Origin: Leptobrachium leishanense
Lineage: Eukaryota > Chordata > Amphibia > Anura > Megophryidae
NCBI GenBank assembly: GCA_009667805.1
Contig: CM019064.1
Location: forward strand, 274,889,662 to 274,953,661
Reading direction: 5' to 3'
DNA: 64,000 bases
Numbering within the stretch: the stretch's first letter is position 1; each line of letters starts with the position of its first letter. The notes below the pieces were generated by a model. It was not told where the DNA came from. It searched no databases and saw only the letters and a list, made by a program, of their open reading frames with translations. Of the stretch, positions 12,956 through 24,720 are shown in pieces. Both the position numbers and the translations under genes were made by a program.

Positions 12956-13858
12956 GTGGGATTTTGTGACATCTTCTTATGCATTAGTGACCTTTGCTTT
13001 TGAATCTGAAAAATTATAATATTTTAATACATTTACTATTTCATTAACTCATGTACTAATTTTCAATGTTCAGTCGTCTTTTCTTTGTTCACTGTTTCAA
13101 GTTTTATTTGCACTTTATAGTAAATTGTCATCTGTAGTATCAAACAAGATTAGAACACATTCTTCTAATTTTTACAAGGAAGCATTATTATTATTATTAT
13201 TATTTCCAAATGATCAGGTTTTGGTGGGTTGGCTGCGTTTTGCCATACAATATCCTCAAAGATGCCACAGATCAGGAGACATTATGTACCTTGCATTCAT
13301 CTGTGACGTCTAAAAAAAACTGGAGGTTTTCCAAGTAGAAATGTTTTGTTTTTTCATAGCTTAAGGTGAAAGATTTCATCTAAAGGAATACCTCCAGGAA
13401 ACAAATATTCTCTTGAAAAACTGAAAGAGGGATTGTGTTGACTACAGATTTGTAGAATGCTAAGATTATAAGAACAATGGAAACATAGGTGCGCGCAGCT
13501 CAGGTTTTAGAGTTTTGTAAAGATTGTCCATTTATTACATACAAACTGTAAATAATACCAAACTTTTAGTTATCACGAATCAAACACAAACAATTCCAAA
13601 ATGTGTAGACTAGGTGGTAAAATGTTGAGAGCCGGAGCAATTAACCGAGCAGGCAAACCCTTCTGCGCATGCCAATGAGTGGATAGATACAGATTTACCT
13701 CACGAGAACCTGGATCTAGTGCTCAGTGGCTATTTACAGGACTTGTAAATCCGGGCAAGTGAGTCCAAGCTTTACTTAAAATATATTATGTTCCCCTATT
13801 CTTGTCTGGAATTGGAGTTAACCTGTTTATTCATTAATGAGAAACACATACTCTCAAC
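12956..13858. other. Intronic sequence; (ATT)n at 13183-13205
   Basis: Apart from a short ATT microsatellite I see no repeat family or exon. Confidence 0.4.
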
Positions 13859-13859
13859 G

Positions 13860-14275
13860 TCCAATTTATTAGGTATGCCGTACTAGTACTGGGTTGGACC
13901 TCCTTTTTGCCTTCAGGACTGCCTTAATTCTTCGTAGAATAGATTCAACAAGGTGTTGGAAACAATCCTCTGAGATTTTGTTCCATATTGACATGATAGC
14001 ATCACACAGTTGCTGTAGATTTGTCGGCTGATCATCCATGATGTGAATCTCCCGTTCCACCACAACTCAAAGGTTCTCTATTGGATTGAGATCTGTTGAC
14101 TGTGGAGGCCATTCGAGTACAGTCAACGCATTGTAATGTTCAAGAAACCAGTTTGCGATGATTTGAGCTTTATGACATGGTGCATTATCCTGCTGGAAGT
14201 AGCCAACAGAAGATGGGTACACTGTGGTCATTAAGGGATGGACATGGTCAGGAACAATACTCAGGTAACGTGTGG
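13860..14275 (-). pseudogene. Tc1/mariner transposase C-terminal fragment
   Basis: On the minus strand the sequence encodes the C-terminal half of a Tc1-type DDE transposase. It has the second catalytic region GYFQQDNAPCHKAQII, the third region as PPQSTDLNPIEN (normally SPDLNPIE), then EREIHIMDDQPTNLQQL and FQHLVESILRRIKAVLKAK. An in-frame stop follows the PIENL motif, where a Trp codon is expected, leaving the separate frame 13869-14063. The first catalytic Asp and the DNA-binding domain are missing. The right end with a short tail reaches about 13860; the left break coincides with another MITE fragment. Inactive relic. Confidence 0.85.
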
Positions 14276-14510
14276 TGAGAGCGAGATAGCACAGGGCTCA
14301 CGACCCGGCAGCCCAACTCTCAATGGAGTCCTTTGGACTCCTGGAGGTGATATTCTCGGCTGTGCGGAAGCTCCACTGCGAGTATCCCCGAAGGTAGCGC
14401 ATGGTTCTGGGGCAAGGTACTGAGGTGGCACCTTCCCCGGAAACTCACACTGAAATCGGAAAGCTATGTTAGCGTCCCCATTTTAGCGTTACATTGTAAT
14501 CTTGCCCAGA
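14276..14510. mobile_element. GGCCxTATTA-type MITE, partial copy E
   Basis: Only the right third of the family is present: 'ctcaatggagtcctttggact', a segment parallel to 12770-12850, 'gttagcgtccccattttagc' and the end 'cattgtaatcttgccc'. It abuts the Tc1 fragment. Confidence 0.55.
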
Positions 14511-15339
14511 CATCAGGTTTATGCAACTTGTCAAAGCCACTCCTGGACAGCATTGTTTTGGGTTTATTCTCTACCCTCTTCAGCAGGAGCTAGGCATGAC
14601 CAGTTGCAGTTTGATGCTTGGCCCGTAGGGTAAATTAGTGCATAAACCTGATCTCTGCAAAAAAAAAAGCCATCTACTATGGCATGGCATTGATTGAAGG
14701 GTTCTGTGTGAAAACAGACCCAAGATGCAAAAAAGTCGGTAAGAGATGCAAATGACGTCTGTCTCAGAGTTCCTTCCTGCATATGGGGAATGTAGCACTG
14801 GAGCTCTGGGATGTGTTTCTGTGAATAGCTGTGATGTGCAAATGGCTTCTGCAATAATAAACCATATATATATATATATATATATATATAATCTTACAAT
14901 ATAGTATATAATTAATTATGATGCTAGAATGTCAGAATTATGAAAATATTCTTTATGCTATAAGGGTTTTGGAAATGGTTTTGAGGGAAGCTTACTGATG
15001 AGTCACAGTATGGAATGTGAAACCAATAAAGCAAATGTATAGAATAACCACCTAAATTATTCCATCCATCAGTTTAAAGAAATATATCTGCAGAAAAACT
15101 CTGCCTCTGTCAACTGAGACTCCAGCCGTCTGTCTCTGTAGTATTTCTAGTCCAAAAAGCTATAGCTTTTAACATAGTGAATGTTTTAGGTATTTCCTGT
15201 GTGGTGAAAATGTTAAATGAATAAAATAAAATAGGATAGCATCTAATAATTCAACTCTCTTACAAACTTTCTAGGAAGCTTTATTATGTAACCCTTTAAT
15301 TGCCAATTGCCAATAGCATTTACTTGAAACATGAGATTT
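14511..15339. other. Intronic sequence; (AT)n microsatellite 14863-14891
   Basis: A run of TA/AT dinucleotides at 14863-14891. Otherwise nothing is identified. Confidence 0.5.
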
Positions 15340-15720
15340 TTTTGCGAAAATCTTTGTTCGGTTATTTTTTTTTCCCCAAACATTCAAGTGTACGGTTTGT
15401 TTTTTTCACTTCATTCGTCTGCGGTGTCGGGTTTTTCCGGCGGCTGCTCTGCGCTGTGATCGGCAGCTGCTCGGGTTTCTCCGGCCTGCTCGGCAGGGTT
15501 AATCCAGATGTTTTTACAGGTTTCGGTGTGCCTTCGACGGGTTTTGCGGTGAGTGTTCGGCGGGTTTGCAGCGGCTTTTCCTTGCACTACGATGGCCCTG
15601 TGGTGCTTGCTGAATACATCGCAGGGTCGCCGAAATGGGATCACCAAATCGCACTGAATTGAAGAGAACAAAAAGTCACCGAACATGCGGTGACTTTTCG
15701 ATTCTCTTGGAATAACCTTG
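15340..15720. mobile_element. CAGGGTTAT-type 0.9-kb element, right-hand fragment
   Basis: This matches the right half of the elements at 43441-44351 and 47491-48398. Shared parts are 'attcgtctgcggtgtcggg', 'taatccagatgtttttac', 'tgctgaatacatcgcagggt', and the terminal 'cggtgacttttcgattctct' followed by tggaataacctt. The left half is missing. Confidence 0.7.
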
Positions 15721-17470
15721 CAAATAATGTAAATTCGACTGTTTTAATTTTTCATATATTTATCCTTTAGATAAATATTGATGGGATAAAAGGTTCTAAA
15801 TGTTAGATGGCGTTCCTTCCCTTGCACAAATTTAAAATAAATGAAGCCTGCATTATCAGCATATAGGCAGAAATTTTCTTTGTACCAAATACAGTGAATA
15901 CGGTAACAATGGTTAGTAAAAATGGTGAGATCCTGCTTATGGGATTTGTAGTGGTCTTAATAACATTATTAATTATGCATCTTCCAAAAAATACCAATAT
16001 GATATAAAAATAGTATCTGTATATGAGCACAATGCATGCATTAAAAAATTACAGTAACATATTGTATCTGTACTGTACAGGGATTTTCAGGTCATTATAA
16101 CCCCCTGAATCTTATTCCTGTACTGCAGTGATTGACCCTAGAGCTCTTTCTGTGTTCTGCCCTGTCCCTGGCTGCTGTAAATCAGAAGTAAAGTTTGTTG
16201 AGCTTTTTGTTACAGTGAGGGTATTGTCTGCTCTTTGTAGCTTCTTTACAGTAATTCGGGGTGACAGGAGTTCTCAAATTGTGTTTAAGTGCACGCTAAT
16301 CTTGCATTAAATCTATACAAACGACTAATACTAATTTCTGTTTTTCATTGTCTTTACTACTCAGTCATTATACGTGTACACTTATCTTGCAAACGTTATT
16401 ATGTATGTGCATAAAGAAATAAACATTTTACACATGATGTTAAGGAATTTGATGTGCGTTCCCATGAATAACAACAAGGGTGTAGCCACTAATCTGGGAA
16501 TAATGTACAATTGACAGGGGAATTGCAAATTTTGGCTAAAATAGCCAGATTGGAAACATTCTGCAGCTATTTTCCAGCACAGTTATTTTGACCTAAAAAA
16601 ATGCAATCCCCATGTCAATTCCTCACACTTCCCGGCTTGTAGGATAAACCTTCTGAACTCTGTTACTGTAGAAAAATAATGATCCAGAAGTAGTGTATGA
16701 AATTATTCAGGCAGTTTCATTCACACTCGTATATCTAGTATCTTTTTTTGAAGTCTAAAAGGAAGAGGATACGTGGAAACTATTTATAAAGGATTTTACC
16801 AGGAAGGATACATTGAGATTTCTCTCGTTTTCAAGTATGGCAGATCAATAAATCAATAATTTGCAAGAAAGTCAAGGTTTAAACCAGACTCTCAATGATT
16901 AAAACACATGCAGGGTAATTTAGAGAGAGGGGAAAACCAGGAGAATGACTGGAGAACTGAAAAAGGGGTAGATGGACATGATAAGGGGGAGATGGACACA
17001 ACAGAGAGGTGAACATTGTAAAGGGGGAGATGAACATGATAGATATGGAAGAAGATGGACATGATAACGGGAGAAAGAGGATGAAAAGGGATAGAGACAA
17101 AGACAATGGAAAAAGAGGGAAAGAATGGAGGGGAGGGGGCGACATAGTGTGACTATTAATAACCTGTTAATAATAATAATAATTACAATAACAATAATAT
17201 CAAAATTACTAATCATATTAAAAAAATATAAATAAAAAGGTTTCACGAGCTATGTTGTGTCCCCACATACTTCATTGTTACAATGCATGTCCGTATCTAT
17301 TATAACGAGTTCGTTTAAACCGAGTTTGGTAGTAAAACTAGTTTACCATGTCACCAAATGATGCATGCCTAAAAAGTGTGTCACCAACACGAAAAGTTTG
17401 GAAAGCTCTGCTTTATGTGTTTATAGAAATTATACATTATTTAACATTTAAAAAAAATACATAACACTAT
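15721..17470. other. Intronic sequence with weak MITE relics
   Basis: Around 16500-16625 a diverged palindromic core (ctaaaatagccagattgg ... ttattttgacct) recalls the CAGGGTTAT MITE. 16912-16965 resembles its left half. 16795-16842 carries part of an L2-like LINE tail (minus orientation). A purine-rich tract covers 16920-17140. Confidence 0.45.
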
Positions 17471-17651
17471 CAGGGTTATTCAGAGAGCGTGAAAAGCAGG
17501 AGAATAACTGGAGAATGGAAAATTCTAAGTCAAAATAGCCAAACCAGAAAAATTCTCCCATTTATCTCACTTTCCAAATCGGCTATTTTGACCTAGAATT
17601 TTCACTTCTCCAGTCATTCTCCTGCTTTTCACCTCTCTTTGAATAACCCTG
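17471..17651. mobile_element. CAGGGTTAT palindromic MITE (181 bp)
   Basis: The element begins CAGGGTTATTCAGAGAG and ends CTCTCTTTGAATAACCCTG, so its ends are inverted repeats. Most of the element folds on itself around 'cccatttatctcac'. No coding capacity. Its terminal 12 bases match the 0.9-kb elements at 43441 and 47491, suggesting mobilisation by the same transposase. From a sister copy at 18592 the duplication is 3 bp. Confidence 0.8.
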
Positions 17652-18061
17652 ATGGTGTTCCCACTACTGTATACAACAGTTTCAACCAAAGATACTTATT
17701 AGCTGTTCTCAATCTTAAGAAACGTAGACTGTACAAATAATCAATTTGGAAATAGACTTATCTCTAAACATTACCATACATATAATATAACATATTGTGC
17801 ATTGCCAGCCTGCTCCAAAAGAAAATATGTGGTGCTACTATATATATATTAGGGATGTCAGACTAAGCCCTTCGGATGATGCTGAACTAGAATGTCGATG
17901 ATTTTCTCCCCATCTAATAAAAGATTCTTGAGATTTATAGGACATAGTGGGCATATTATACAGCATAATTTCATAACTGGTTATTGTCACCCTCCCCGAC
18001 GCTGACTGTGTAATACCTGCTGCCTACCAGCGGGCAACACATTAATTTTTATTATTTTTTA

Positions 18062-18127
18062 CGCAAAAATATTTTACCAGGAAGGATACATTTAGATTTC
18101 TCTCATTTTCAAGTATGTCCTGGGTAG
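18062..18127 (-). repeat. Isolated ~66-bp L2-like LINE tail
   Basis: Minus-strand copy of the 3' terminal stem-loop of the LINE at 56678-59340 (reads cccaggacatacttgaaaat ... ccttcctggtaaaat). It starts at the same cccagg position as the copies at 21597 and 28157. Confidence 0.75.
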
Positions 18128-18189
18128 GCAAGGCCTAGGCTGGCACTTACCAGGGGGCAGCAAAAAAAAACACCACTAAAGGGGATATT

Positions 18190-18920
18190 CACAGAGCACC
18201 AAAATGACGCAGACATTTCAGTGTTCTGTTGTTCCCCGCACTTTGGTTAATCAAATTTCCCCGGTTAATTCACCGTAGGGTCCCTGAAGTGCAGGGAATC
18301 AGCCACCGAATGCTGCTGCAAACCCGTCGCCTGCTGTTTTAAAAAGAACTACTGAACGAAAATGTCTAGAATTAACATATAAGATCCTATGAATGATAAT
18401 AAAAAGGGCTGTTACAGGGAAAAAAAAAGCTATTAGAAAGAAAAAAAATTGGATTTTTTTAAAAACAATGCCTACTAGATACTAAGAAGAAGAAAAAATC
18501 AATAAAGAGACCTTTTACTACAGATTAAAGGAATAAACGTTTTATTAGATATTGGGTAAAAACGGGAATATTTTTAACATTGAAACCTATGCAGGGTTAT
18601 TCAGAGAGAGGTGATGACTGGAGAATTGAAAATTCTTGATCAAAATAGCCAAACCAGAAAAATTCTCCCATTTATCTCACTTTCCAAATTGGCTATTTGG
18701 TCTAGATTGTTCATTCTTCTGGCAATTCTCAAGGTTTTCACCTCTCTCTGAATAGCCCTGATGGTGTTCGCCTGAATAAACCTGTCGGATGAAAAAACTG
18801 AACATCAGGGTATTTCTCTGCTGTTCGGTTTTCTCTGAAAGATTAACCATTACTTCTCTATGGGGAATTCTACTGCCGTCGAACAGGCAGTTCACTGGCA
18901 GTGCTGGCAGTTCACCAAAA
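18190..18920 (-). mobile_element. Older CAGGGTTAT-type 0.9-kb element, reversed and split
   Basis: Read on the minus strand, 18764-18920 followed by 18190-18588 matches the left half of the element at 43441. Shared parts are 'attcaggcgaa', 'aacattgaaacctat' on the + strand, and the poly-T/poly-A centre. It is interrupted by the 169-bp MITE of the same terminal type at 18592-18760. Confidence 0.6.
18592..18760. mobile_element. CAGGGTTAT palindromic MITE (169 bp) nested in a relative
   Basis: Ends are CAGGGTTATTCAGAGAG and CTCTCTGAATAGCCCTG. It is flanked by ATG on both sides (18589-18591 and 18761-18763). Removing it restores the host sequence 'cctatgg...gcctgaataaac', known from the element at 43441. 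This defines a 3-bp target duplication. Confidence 0.8.
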
Positions 18921-18990
18921 TATGTGTGTGAGCGTATGAGAGCGCTCCACAGCAATAAACCTCACAGTAATGTGCGTCGTGTATTATGAG
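18921..18990. repeat. Dispersed copy of the 62-bp 'gagctccacagc' unit
   Basis: The segment contains gctccacagcaataaacctc and acagtaatgtgcgtcgtgta, the same unit that forms the array at 59335-60160. Confidence 0.7.
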
Positions 18991-20020
18991 CATTCAGTGT
19001 TATATGGGAGTTACTGATTTATGAGTAAGAGTAGTTAAAATACAAACAAACATAAAACTCGGGGGGGGGTGACACCATGAGTTACCGCACCGGGTGACAC
19101 CAACCCTAGTGACGCCACTGACCCAGCGGTGCTGTTCATGACAGTTATATTGTGAGCGCAATACTTTCTACACCTTTATAGGTCTATCATCCTATGTTTG
19201 TAGAAAATAAACGAGATGGTTCTCACAATATGGTTAAAATAGATTCAGAGTGCAATAAGATTGGTTGGATTAAATAGACTGTATTATACTCCTTTTTCAG
19301 TTCCCAAGACCATGTGAATTTGACTCCCCCCAAGACCATGACCCCACACATGCATGTAACGAATTTGCAGACAGTCCCTCAAGGCAAGGTCTGTGAACTT
19401 AGGCAGAGGCATCCTTGGGCAGAGGTAGCTAAATGTGTAGCTCATTAAAAAGCTTTGAAAAACTGTATTTTTATCTCAACGGAGTTTCTGTTTTGGTCTC
19501 CTGGGGAGTCATTGATGCGTCATTGAAAATGATGTTGGACAATAAAGCAGGAGTGTTCAATATATGCATTTTGATGTGAAAAGAACGATACCGGTTTGAT
19601 GTTTCATATCTTAAAATGTGTACAAGGAATTGGTTAATGAGACACTCTGGTGGTTTCAGATGGCTAACTCAACCATTGGATTTATTGGACACTCATTCAG
19701 ATGTTCAGTCTCCCACTAATCACATTAAGAAAATTACAATGATTTGCTGCTCTTACACAAAGATGGAGGTCGCTATATGAGTCCAGAAAGGTGATCTCCC
19801 CAACACCTCAAAATGAAACAGAAATGCAAAGACACAGAACAGCGCTCTCCCTTTAAACCGCAATATGGTGATGGTGATGGTGAAGGATGAAAAAACAACA
19901 GCTTACAGAAATATAGGGCACTTCTTTTGTATTCTCTATGGATGTTAAATCTTAGGTCTCGTTGGAACCTCAGAGATTGCACAAAAAAATGCGGATATCA
20001 TAGTACAATACTGTTTAAAT
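18991..20020. other. Intronic sequence, nothing identified
   Basis: A G-rich patch near 19060-19130 ('gggtgacacc' repeats) looks like the end of an unclassified repeat. No exon is seen. Confidence 0.35.
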
Positions 20021-20400
20021 TATGTACATAAAGGTGAATAAAATGGTGATATCCACACAAACTTTCAGAGAACTTCAAGCCCTCATCTGGACGTGTCTCA
20101 GGTTGTTAATGGGCCAACCTGTCTGCCAGTATCCTTCTTAGTCCATGGTGTATTCCCTTCGGAAAGAATAAAGATGTACAGTTGTATATTCGGTATTGGT
20201 GAATAGGAGTGGCGTAATCACCTACTCCCCATGTAGACACTCTTTTATTTTCTGCCACTGAGGAACCGCCTGTAGGGCGCGAAACGCGTTTGGCTTATAC
20301 CCTTTACCCATTTATTGTTATATATATATAATTTTTTTAACCTGTTGGTAAATATAATAAAGTTTTATTCTTGAATAGCCACCTACCTTATTTTTTTTCC
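20021..20400 (+). mobile_element. Penelope-like element 3' region, fragment
   Basis: The segment carries a hammerhead-type motif at 20254-20294 followed by an AATAAAG-containing AT-rich stretch. This is the same order as the 3' regions of the Penelope-like copies at 30.5-34.5 kb. No endonuclease or RT remains. The outer limits are not defined by a duplication and are approximate. Confidence 0.5.
20254..20294 (+). ncRNA. Hammerhead ribozyme motif
   Basis: In order: stem I strand GCCA, core box CTGAGGA (fits CUGANGA), stem II CGCC/GGCG around a short loop, core box GAAA, a palindromic ACGCGT stem III segment, T, and the closing stem I strand TGGC. Such minimal type I hammerheads with a tiny stem III are known from Penelope-like retroelements, where activity is thought to depend on dimers. 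All strictly conserved core bases appear present. Cleavage is inferred, not shown. Confidence 0.7.
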
Positions 20401-20946
20401 CCTTGGGAGCAGTGAACCTCACATGTAATGATTCCCGGGCTGCTATTTACAACAAGAGCTCTTCACCCAAGCTTGGGAACTTTTTTGTGGTTTTATTTAA
20501 TTTCAATTTTAATAGTACTAATAAAGTATTTTTTTTTTACTCGTTCTGGTATAGTCACTGCTTATCCCTGGTGACCTCTAGGGTTTCTGTACCGGTTACA
20601 TTTTGTTGAGGCATACCTCGTGTTTTTTTTTTAACAACTTTGCCATCCCTGTTATACCATGGGACAAGTACTTGTGAATTTTTGGACATAGGAATTGGCC
20701 TATTTTTTTGTAACATTATATTGTTATAGTTATACTTTATCAGGGAAAACAAGTAAAATTCTGTTTTGAGTTTGATGGTTTGTATAGTAAATGTAGTTTG
20801 TAATCTTGGCATGCAATGTGTGAGACAGCACACAAACCCATATACACAGCATTGTTCTATTGGCATAGAAGACAAAAAGAGGAATCCAGGCACTGAATTT
20901 GCGATATAATGCAGTAGCTTTATTTATGATGAAGCAAAGAAGCTGC
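20401..20946. other. Intronic sequence, nothing identified
   Basis: T-rich. Open frames on the minus strand here have no recognisable content. Confidence 0.35.
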
Positions 20947-21250
20947 GTGAGCGTTAATGTTAGCTTAAGTGGCCCTAGCAAGGGTCAACTATATTACATT
21001 CCGAATGCTAACGGGTTAAAAATCCCTTTAGCGATTCGGAGCTTGTGTTTTTGGAGCGCAAAGAGTTAATTAGTCCTAGGATTAGCGCTTAGCGCTGTCG
21101 CGTTTTAGCGCCGTGTTACGGGCCAGGCTGCTGGATTAGCAGCTGCATCGTAATATCACGTTAAAACAGGGATGTTAAGGAGAAACCTGCAGACGCAGGT
21201 CTTTGTCCTTAGCTTCCCCGTTTTAGCATAAACATTGTAATATGGCCCTA
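20947..21250. mobile_element. GGCCxTATTA-type MITE, copy B (shortened)
   Basis: Shared landmarks are 'agtggccctagc', 'ctatattac', 'gattcggagcttg', 'gctgctggattagc', 'aaacctgcagacgcaggt', and the right end 'cattgtaatatggccct'. The middle is deleted relative to copies C and D. Confidence 0.65.
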
Positions 21251-21429
21251 ATTATATATAGAAAATGATTGTGTGTCTCAGACTGAATTGCCAGTCAGTG
21301 AATTCTTGCAGGTTCAATGCAGCCTTATTTTCATTCAATGGGAATTTCAGCATGTATTTAATACAGTAGTTAAAGACAAAACTTGAAAAGTACAGTTGGA
21401 CAAATGTAAAATATAAATACTGTTTGTTT

Positions 21430-23390
21430 ATTATTTATTTATTTATAAAGTATTCTACCAGGAAGGATACATTGAGATTTCTCTCGTTTTCAAGTATGTC
21501 CTGGGTTGAAGAACATTGAATTGTTACAGTTGTTACAGAAATACAAAGTAATAAAATGCAAGATATTAAAAAAACAACACAAATATACAGATTAACCCAG
21601 GACATACTTGAAAATGAGAGAAATCTCAATGTATCCTTCCTGGTAAAATCCTTTATAAATAAAAATAAATAAATTAATAGAAAATAAATATGTAGGAAAT
21701 ATATTCACTATGTTACATGTTTACAGGTGCATTCTGTATCGAGGTATGTTAATAGGGAACTCTTATGGGACTTTAGACTGAGGGAACTGCTGGGGGAAGC
21801 AGTCTATTCAGGTAGGGTGGTAGTTTCCCTGAAAAGTTCTTAAACACCAGGTTGGAAAGGTGAAGGGTGCAACTAGATTCCAGCGATGGCCAGTTTAGCT
21901 CTTTTAACATGTCACAATGGTGGGTCATGTAGTTACATTGTAGCACAAAGTAGCAGAATGAGTTATATAATGTAGTAAGTTTATGAAGGTGCTTTGCGGG
22001 GCAGCTGCATACACTACATCTCCGTATTCATTACCCGGCATAAGCATTTGTTGTACAATCTGCTTTCTTACCGCGGGGCCCAGGCAGGATTCGTTTCTGT
22101 ACAGGGCACCTAGTATGGGGTAAAGTTTAGCTGAGAGTTTTTCGATGTTGGGGCCAAAGGTTAGATTTGGGTCTAACCACATACCTAGATATTTGAGAGC
22201 AGTAACTGTGGTCAGTGTGCCATTTGATTTTGTCTCGACACATACTGTTGATGAAGAGTTTGCAATTTATGTAATTTAGGTGCTGTTCCAAATAGCATTG
22301 TGAGAGTTTTGTCAGTAGTTAGAAAAAGTTTGTTATCTGCGTTCCACTTTTCTACCTCTGTGAATTGTTCTTGCAGCACGGCCTCCAGCTGCGGATATTT
22401 GATTTGCTGGTATAAATTACAGTGTCATCAGCATACATGTGTACAGTTGAGGCTTTGCAGACATTGGGCAGATCATTTATGAATGTTGTAAATAGCGGGG
22501 GGCCGAGTATTGAGCTTTGGGGTACACCGCATGTGACTGGGAGGGGGAAGGAAGCTCTGTCAGAAATGGAAACCTATTTTGCGACCGATCAGATACATAT
22601 GATTGAAACCAGGTTAGCGTGCGATCACCAATACCTGAGTTTTTAAGTTTTTGTGATAGGATGCCATGGTCTGCTGTGTCAAGGGCCTTGGCAAAATCAA
22701 GGAAGATGGCTCCAGTTAGGTTTCCTTGTTCCATTCCAGCTTGGATATCATTGCAGACTTTTAAAAGGGCAATTGTAGTTGAATGATTTTGGACGAAAGC
22801 CTGATTGATCTGGGATTAAATAGTTCCAATATTGATAATAATCACGTAATGTAGAGTGTAGACACATTTTTCCAAAAATTTCGACATTACAGGGAGCAAT
22901 GATATGGGACGGTGGTCGGATACCAAAGTATTGTCGCCACTTTTATGGATAGGTAACACCTTTGCAGTCTTCCAGGGTTTCGGTATGTATCCAGTCGCCA
23001 GTGATTCATTGATTAGGGTTGCGACAGGTTTTGCATTTGTCGGCGCACTGATTTTCAGCAGCATTGCTGGGATTTGATCAGGTCCAGACTGGTATTTCAT
23101 TTTTTGGTTACGGAGACGTTTAGTGTCATAGTGATGACACTGACAGGCACTGTTCTCAAATTGAATTTCTCTGCGATACAGGGTCTTTGCACAGTTGGTG
23201 GGGCCTGACCTGTGTGTGGCCTTTCTGAAACTAGTGTCAATCTTTAGCTTCGCAATCAGGATGGTGGCGCATCCTACAAAATAAATATTAAAGGCATTTG
23301 CTACATCTAGGGGGTGTTGCAGGGTTTGGTTGTTTACTTTCACTGTGGCTGGTATGTAATTAACACTTTCAAAAAAGAAGAACCACAAAT
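21430..23390 (-). pseudogene. L2-like LINE, decayed minus-strand copy
   Basis: Same family as the ORF at 56759-59149. Minus-strand frames contain NNQTLQHPLDVANAFN, KYQSGPDQIPAMLLKISAP, VLPIHKSGDNTLVSDHRPIS (22816-23388), GNLTGAIFLDFAKALDTADH (22477-22734) and MWLDPNLTFGPNIEKLS (21925-22182). Frameshifts and stops separate these. Motif A reads DFAKALD where the relative at 58 kb has DFTKAFD; the segment with the YADD motif is disrupted. The 3' end at about 21430 has the family's stem-loop tail and ATTT-type repeats. A second short tail is inserted at 21597-21674. It is a fossil copy, useful as an aligned relative. Confidence 0.85.
21597..21674 (+). mobile_element. ~78-bp LINE tail inserted into its own family's 3' UTR
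   Basis: A + strand copy of only the terminal stem-loop and AAATA tail (cccaggacatacttgaaaat ... aaataaataaa), placed inside the minus-strand LINE. It is flanked by TTAA on both sides ('cagattaa' before, 'ttaatag' after); the intact relative reads the uninterrupted 'cagattaacag'. It is an extremely 5'-truncated retrotransposition. Confidence 0.75.
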
Positions 23391-24453
23391 GTGCCTAGTA
23401 AAACTTGTTTTATTAATTAATAAGTAAAGGTTGATAAGCATAAACTGCAGATATATTTTGGAAAACTGAAGGCAAAGCTTCATGATATTTCTTCATGTGT
23501 TCTCAGAATGGAAGACAAGGCAGGGTGAATTACACCAGAGGATGACTCTGGTACAACTGTTTGTTCCTGGCTGAACAATGCATTCCCCATTGAGTTTTAT
23601 CTTTCACTATCTTTCCTCTTGGTCAACTCTCCTTTGATCAGATTGACATGAGGGAGGAATTTCAAGAACTAGAATATTCGCTTACAAGGTATAAGGAATT
23701 GCAAGTTTTGTGACTCTTCTCTCAGTCATATACTCATAAACATTTTGTTTAATTTTGTTTTCATTTTGTTTTGAAGTTTTAGTGGAGAGAGCAGAGGGAG
23801 GAATGAATGTTTTATAATTTAATTAAAGGCCAATAAACCCATAATGTGGTTTGTCTCCTGTTGTTCTTTCTCCATTGTGACTGAATTTTGTTTTGAAAAC
23901 AATGCATTAATTCATTGTTCTGATGACAAGTTATTTCAAACATTTTTTGTAAATGACCGCTTATATTCTTTGTGGGATTGTTCAGAAATAAAGTTCTGTG
24001 GTTGAACTTAACCCTTTCAATTCCAAGCACTTTTTGTTAAAAAAAATATAACATTTAAACCACAGTATGGATGGATAACACTAATATATAGCGGTTGTAA
24101 AATAGTGGTTTTTTTTTTAAAGGTTGTTATTCTCAGATAGTTAAATTATTTTTAAAAATGTTTAGTGTTTTATAGAAATACTAGGTGGAAAGTCTGCCCA
24201 GAGGGCAGTCTATTGTTGTTGTCGCCAGCTCAGAATTCACGTCCATAGTTTTTGTTTCAATGTCCTATCCAAGAGTATCTCTCTATATAAATACGTTTGT
24301 AATGCGTCCATCGCCATCCCATCCGCAACAGGAGGGCCAACTGAGCAGCTGTGATGGGTGGGCGCACAGCTGACAGCGCATTACAAAGGCATTTATATAT
24401 TAGAGCAGGTTCCACTTCCCTCTTAGAGTGTAAGCGCACGGGAACAGGACCCT
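23391..24453. other. Intronic sequence, nothing identified
   Basis: AT-rich, with no exon or recognisable repeat. Confidence 0.4.
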
Positions 24454-24611
24454 CAGATTGTAACGTCATGGGACCCCTTAGATTGTAAGCTCATGGGGCC
24501 CGTTAGATTGTAAGCTCGTGGGGCCCCTTAGATTGTAAACTCGTGGGGCCCCTTAGATTGTAAACTCGTGGGGCCCCTTAGATTGTAAGCTCATGGGGCC
24601 CCTTAGATTGT
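24454..24611. repeat. 25-bp minisatellite (about 6 copies)
   Basis: Tandem units of attgtaagctcgtggggcccc + ttag, with variants (aagctcatgg, aaactcgtgg). The core 'ttagattgtaagctc' resembles a common LINE 3'-UTR string, so the array may have arisen from a LINE tail. Confidence 0.85.
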
Positions 24612-24720
24612 GTTGGGCTTGGGCGGGCATTTTTTTTGTAGCGTATACATTATGCGTATATTTAATAGAACGTGGTATGCATGGCATTGCAGGCTAGTAT
24701 TTAGGCACACTGGTATTATG

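Noticed and set aside
13869..14063. 65-codon transposase frame as a domesticated gene
   Set aside because: In-frame stop just upstream, missing catalytic residues, and it abuts another repeat fragment.
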